Below are positions 62,304 to 64,000 of a stretch of DNA of 64,000 nt, one piece after another. The notes under the pieces were generated by a model. That model had not been told where the DNA came from. It ran no database searches and saw only the letters and a program-made list of their open reading frames with translations. Made by a program: the position numbers and the translations under genes. Within the stretch, counting starts at the first letter, position 1; every line of letters begins with the position of its first letter. Origin of the DNA: Lysinibacillus sp. PLM2 (GTDB lineage: Bacteria > Bacillota > Bacilli > Bacillales_A > Planococcaceae); NCBI GenBank assembly GCA_023168345.1, contig AP025689.1:3678001-3742000 (forward strand), written 5' to 3'.

Positions 62304-63352
62304 AATGACCTCACCTTCGATCTCTTAGCTAGTAAGATGAGGATTGGTGCACCGATAAATGCAGTAATAATTCCTACTTCAAGTTCTCCGGGACTTCCAA
62401 TGAGTCTGCCTACTACATCGGAAAATGTTAAAATAATCGCTCCTGCTAGAGCAGACATAGGAATTAAAAAACGGAAATCTGGCCCAGTAACCAAACGCAT
62501 CGCATGAGTTGCTAATAGTCCAATAAAACCAATAGGACCCGCCAATGCAGTTGTGATTGCACATAAAATTACGCCCGCGCAAATAGCAAAAAGTCGAAGT
62601 ATACCCGGTCGAACACCAAGACCTGTTGCAACATCATCACCTAATGCTAAAGCATTTAATGCTGGTGCCGATACGAACGCAATAATAATCCCAACTAATA
62701 AAAAAGGAATGAAAATGGTGATAGATTCCCAAGATCCCGCTCCCACACTTCCTACTTGCCAAAATCTAAATTGATCCATCGCATATTGACTTGGAATCAT
62801 AATAGCCGTTACAAGTGAAGAAAGAGCTGCAGTTGTTGCAGCTCCGGCTAATACTAATTTAATCGGCGTTGCCCCACCGCGCCCCATAGAGCCTATACCA
62901 AAAACGACAATTGTTGTGATAGCAGCTCCAATTAAAGCTAACCAAATATACTGGCTTGCTGTTGTAATATTAAAAAATGTAATACCACTTACTACAAACA
63001 AGGCTGCACCTGTATTCACACCTAAAATACTCGGGTCAGCTAATGGATTACGTGTTACAGATTGCATAAGAACACCCGCGATCCCTAACGCTGCACCACA
63101 GCACAAACTAAAGATTGTCCGGGAAATACGTTTTTGTACGACGTTCGCTCCATATGAATCTAGATTTTGATAAAATAACCCATCCATTAATTCTTGGACA
63201 CTGACCACTCTAGCTCCTAACACTAAAGAAGCAACGATCGTAAGGAATAATAAAATTAACCCCATTACTAATATTAGTGAAAAATACTTCGGTACATGTA
63301 AATCTAGTTGCTTAATTTTAGAGGCTGAAGTGTTATTCTTCAATTTTATCAA
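62300..63352 (-). CDS. Iron-siderophore ABC transporter, permease 1 (FecC/YfiZ type), about 350 aa
   Basis: FecCD-type permease with TRNPLADPSILGVNTGAALF, ATGLGVRPGILRLFAICAG and GPIGFIGLLATHAMRLVTG. Start choice is unsure: a GTG at 63361 lacks a binding site, whereas TTG 63352 has AGGTGA 6 nt upstream inside the end of the binding-protein gene. Either start overlaps that gene by about 20-29 bp, so translation is coupled. Forms the membrane channel with the gene at 61266. Confidence 0.9.
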   Translation of the reverse strand: MIKLKNNTSASKIKQLDLHVPKYFSLILVMGLILLFLTIVASLVLGARVVSVQELMDGLFYQNLDSYGANVVQKRISRTIFSLCCGAALGIAGVLMQSVTRNPLADPSILGVNTGAALFVVSGITFFNITTASQYIWLALIGAAITTIVVFGIGSMGRGGATPIKLVLAGAATTAALSSLVTAIMIPSQYAMDQFRFWQVGSVGAGSWESITIFIPFLLVGIIIAFVSAPALNALALGDDVATGLGVRPGILRLFAICAGVILCAITTALAGPIGFIGLLATHAMRLVTGPDFRFLIPMSALAGAIILTFSDVVGRLIGSPGELEVGIITAFIGAPILILLAKRSKVRSL

Positions 63353-64000
63353 TTGCTTCACCTATTAATTCTAGGTATTCATCAATTGTGTAAGCGATGG
63401 AAAGCGGGTTTGGCGTTCCCGCTGCTACTAAAGGTGTATCACTTGTAATAAATGCCACAGAACCCCTTTTGACTGCTGGAATTTTTCCAAGTAAAGGATC
63501 TGCTTTAATCGTTTCGTAAAGTGCTTCATCACCATAACCAACGATTAAATCTGCATCAAATAAAGCTTCTACGTTTTCAGTACTTAATTTTAAAGAATAA
63601 CTAGTTGGATCTGTAATAAGCTCCGTAATACTTTCTGGATATGTCAATCCTAATTCTTCTAAGAAGGCCGCACGCGAATCAATAGGAGTATAGATGTGTA
63701 ATTGAGATAAATCTTTTGCTGAGAAGTTAACCCATACTACTTTTTTCCCTTTAATTTGAGGGTAAGCACTTAGTTTTTCTGCAATTAAATTCTCTGTATC
63801 TTTAATTAATTGCTCCCCTTCCTCTTTCAACCCCATACCTGTTGCATTTAATAATACTTGCTCACGCCACGTAGTTGCCCATGGTGCAGTTGGGTATGCA
63901 ACAACGGGTGCAATTTCACTTAAAAGCTCGTAATCTTCTGCCGTAATACCAGAGTAAGCAGCAAGTATAACATCAGGGTTTGCGTCTGAGATTGCTTCAA
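63333..64000 (-). CDS. Iron-siderophore ABC transporter, binding lipoprotein (C-terminal part)
   Basis: The frame is open to the right edge, so the signal peptide and N-terminal lobe are missing. The visible 222 codons include the hinge region AYSGITAEDYELLSEIAPVVA, APWATTWREQVLL and LFDADLIVGYG, typical of FecB/YfiY-type periplasmic-binding proteins (called lipoproteins in Gram-positives). It overlaps the permease start. Operon order binding protein-permease-permease-ATPase is standard; its promoter and probable Fur box lie outside the window. Confidence 0.9.
   Translation of the reverse strand, partial: EAISDANPDVILAAYSGITAEDYELLSEIAPVVAYPTAPWATTWREQVLLNATGMGLKEEGEQLIKDTENLIAEKLSAYPQIKGKKVVWVNFSAKDLSQLHIYTPIDSRAAFLEELGLTYPESITELITDPTSYSLKLSTENVEALFDADLIVGYGDEALYETIKADPLLGKIPAVKRGSVAFITSDTPLVAAGTPNPLSIAYTIDEYLELIGEAIDKIEE

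Overview
The window reads as chromosomal DNA of a low-GC, endospore-type Firmicute of the Bacillaceae/Planococcaceae kind (Lysinibacillus, Solibacillus or Psychrobacillus-like). The base composition is AT-rich, AGGAGG-type ribosome binding sites are strong, and TTG and GTG starts are frequent. Most genes have clear Bacillus subtilis relatives: yeeN, yfkJ, bpsA-bpsB, yjlC-ndh, vmlR, yfiT, opuA, opuD, ugtP, yqhV, yfjQ, fra, paiA-paiB, adhA and yfkM. I see no rRNA, tRNA, CRISPR array, insertion sequence or prophage.

Layout. Positions 1-9600 hold the end of one chemotaxis receptor, a complete second receptor with a Cache domain, an AI-2E-family membrane protein, an ArsB-type pump, a YebC/YeeN protein, a tyrosine phosphatase, a PlsC-like acyltransferase, an rRNA methyltransferase and a NERD-like membrane protein. 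Positions 10300-14100 are an OpuA glycine-betaine ABC operon preceded by a GntR/RCK_C regulator that resembles the c-di-AMP receptor BusR; a matching dyad lies on the opuA promoter. Positions 14200-21900 hold a 21-bp-period repeat, an Mta-like MerR regulator, a type III polyketide operon (bpsAB), yjlC-ndh and a fosmidomycin-type exporter. Positions 22000-32100 hold DedA, TSUP and MFS transporters, a FusB-type EF-G-binding protein, an EAL/GGDEF pair with structured flanks, and vmlR behind an attenuator. Positions 32300-45500 hold the BCCT betaine transporter OpuD, MFS proteins, two unannotated small ORFs, the lipoteichoic-acid anchor pair ugtP-ltaA, CorA and a second betaine ABC operon. Positions 45800-50000 hold a dTMP-kinase-like protein, a BASS transporter and a LytTR/DUF3021 pair followed by decayed ABC-transporter and topB remnants. 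Positions 50000-64000 hold a SET-domain protein, an AraC/EamA pair, a NUDIX gene with a ykkC-type riboswitch leader, a marR-paiA-paiB operon, a probably Fur-controlled ABC exporter, adhA with a frameshifted MerR regulator, and a siderophore-uptake ABC operon running off the right edge.

How the genes fit together. Osmoprotectant import is strongly represented, with two OpuA-type ABC systems and one OpuD. At least the first is probably tied to c-di-AMP through the BusR-like regulator. Ribosome-targeting antibiotic defence is represented by VmlR and a FusB-type factor. Envelope lipid supply is represented by PlsC, UgtP, LtaA and a DedA-family protein. The best candidates for follow-up are the NUDIX-associated ykkC-type riboswitch, the BusR-like operator, the vmlR attenuator with its short leader ORF, a hairpin that appears to bridge a Shine-Dalgarno sequence to its start codon in the second betaine operon, and the small ORFs at 35.6-35.9 kb.
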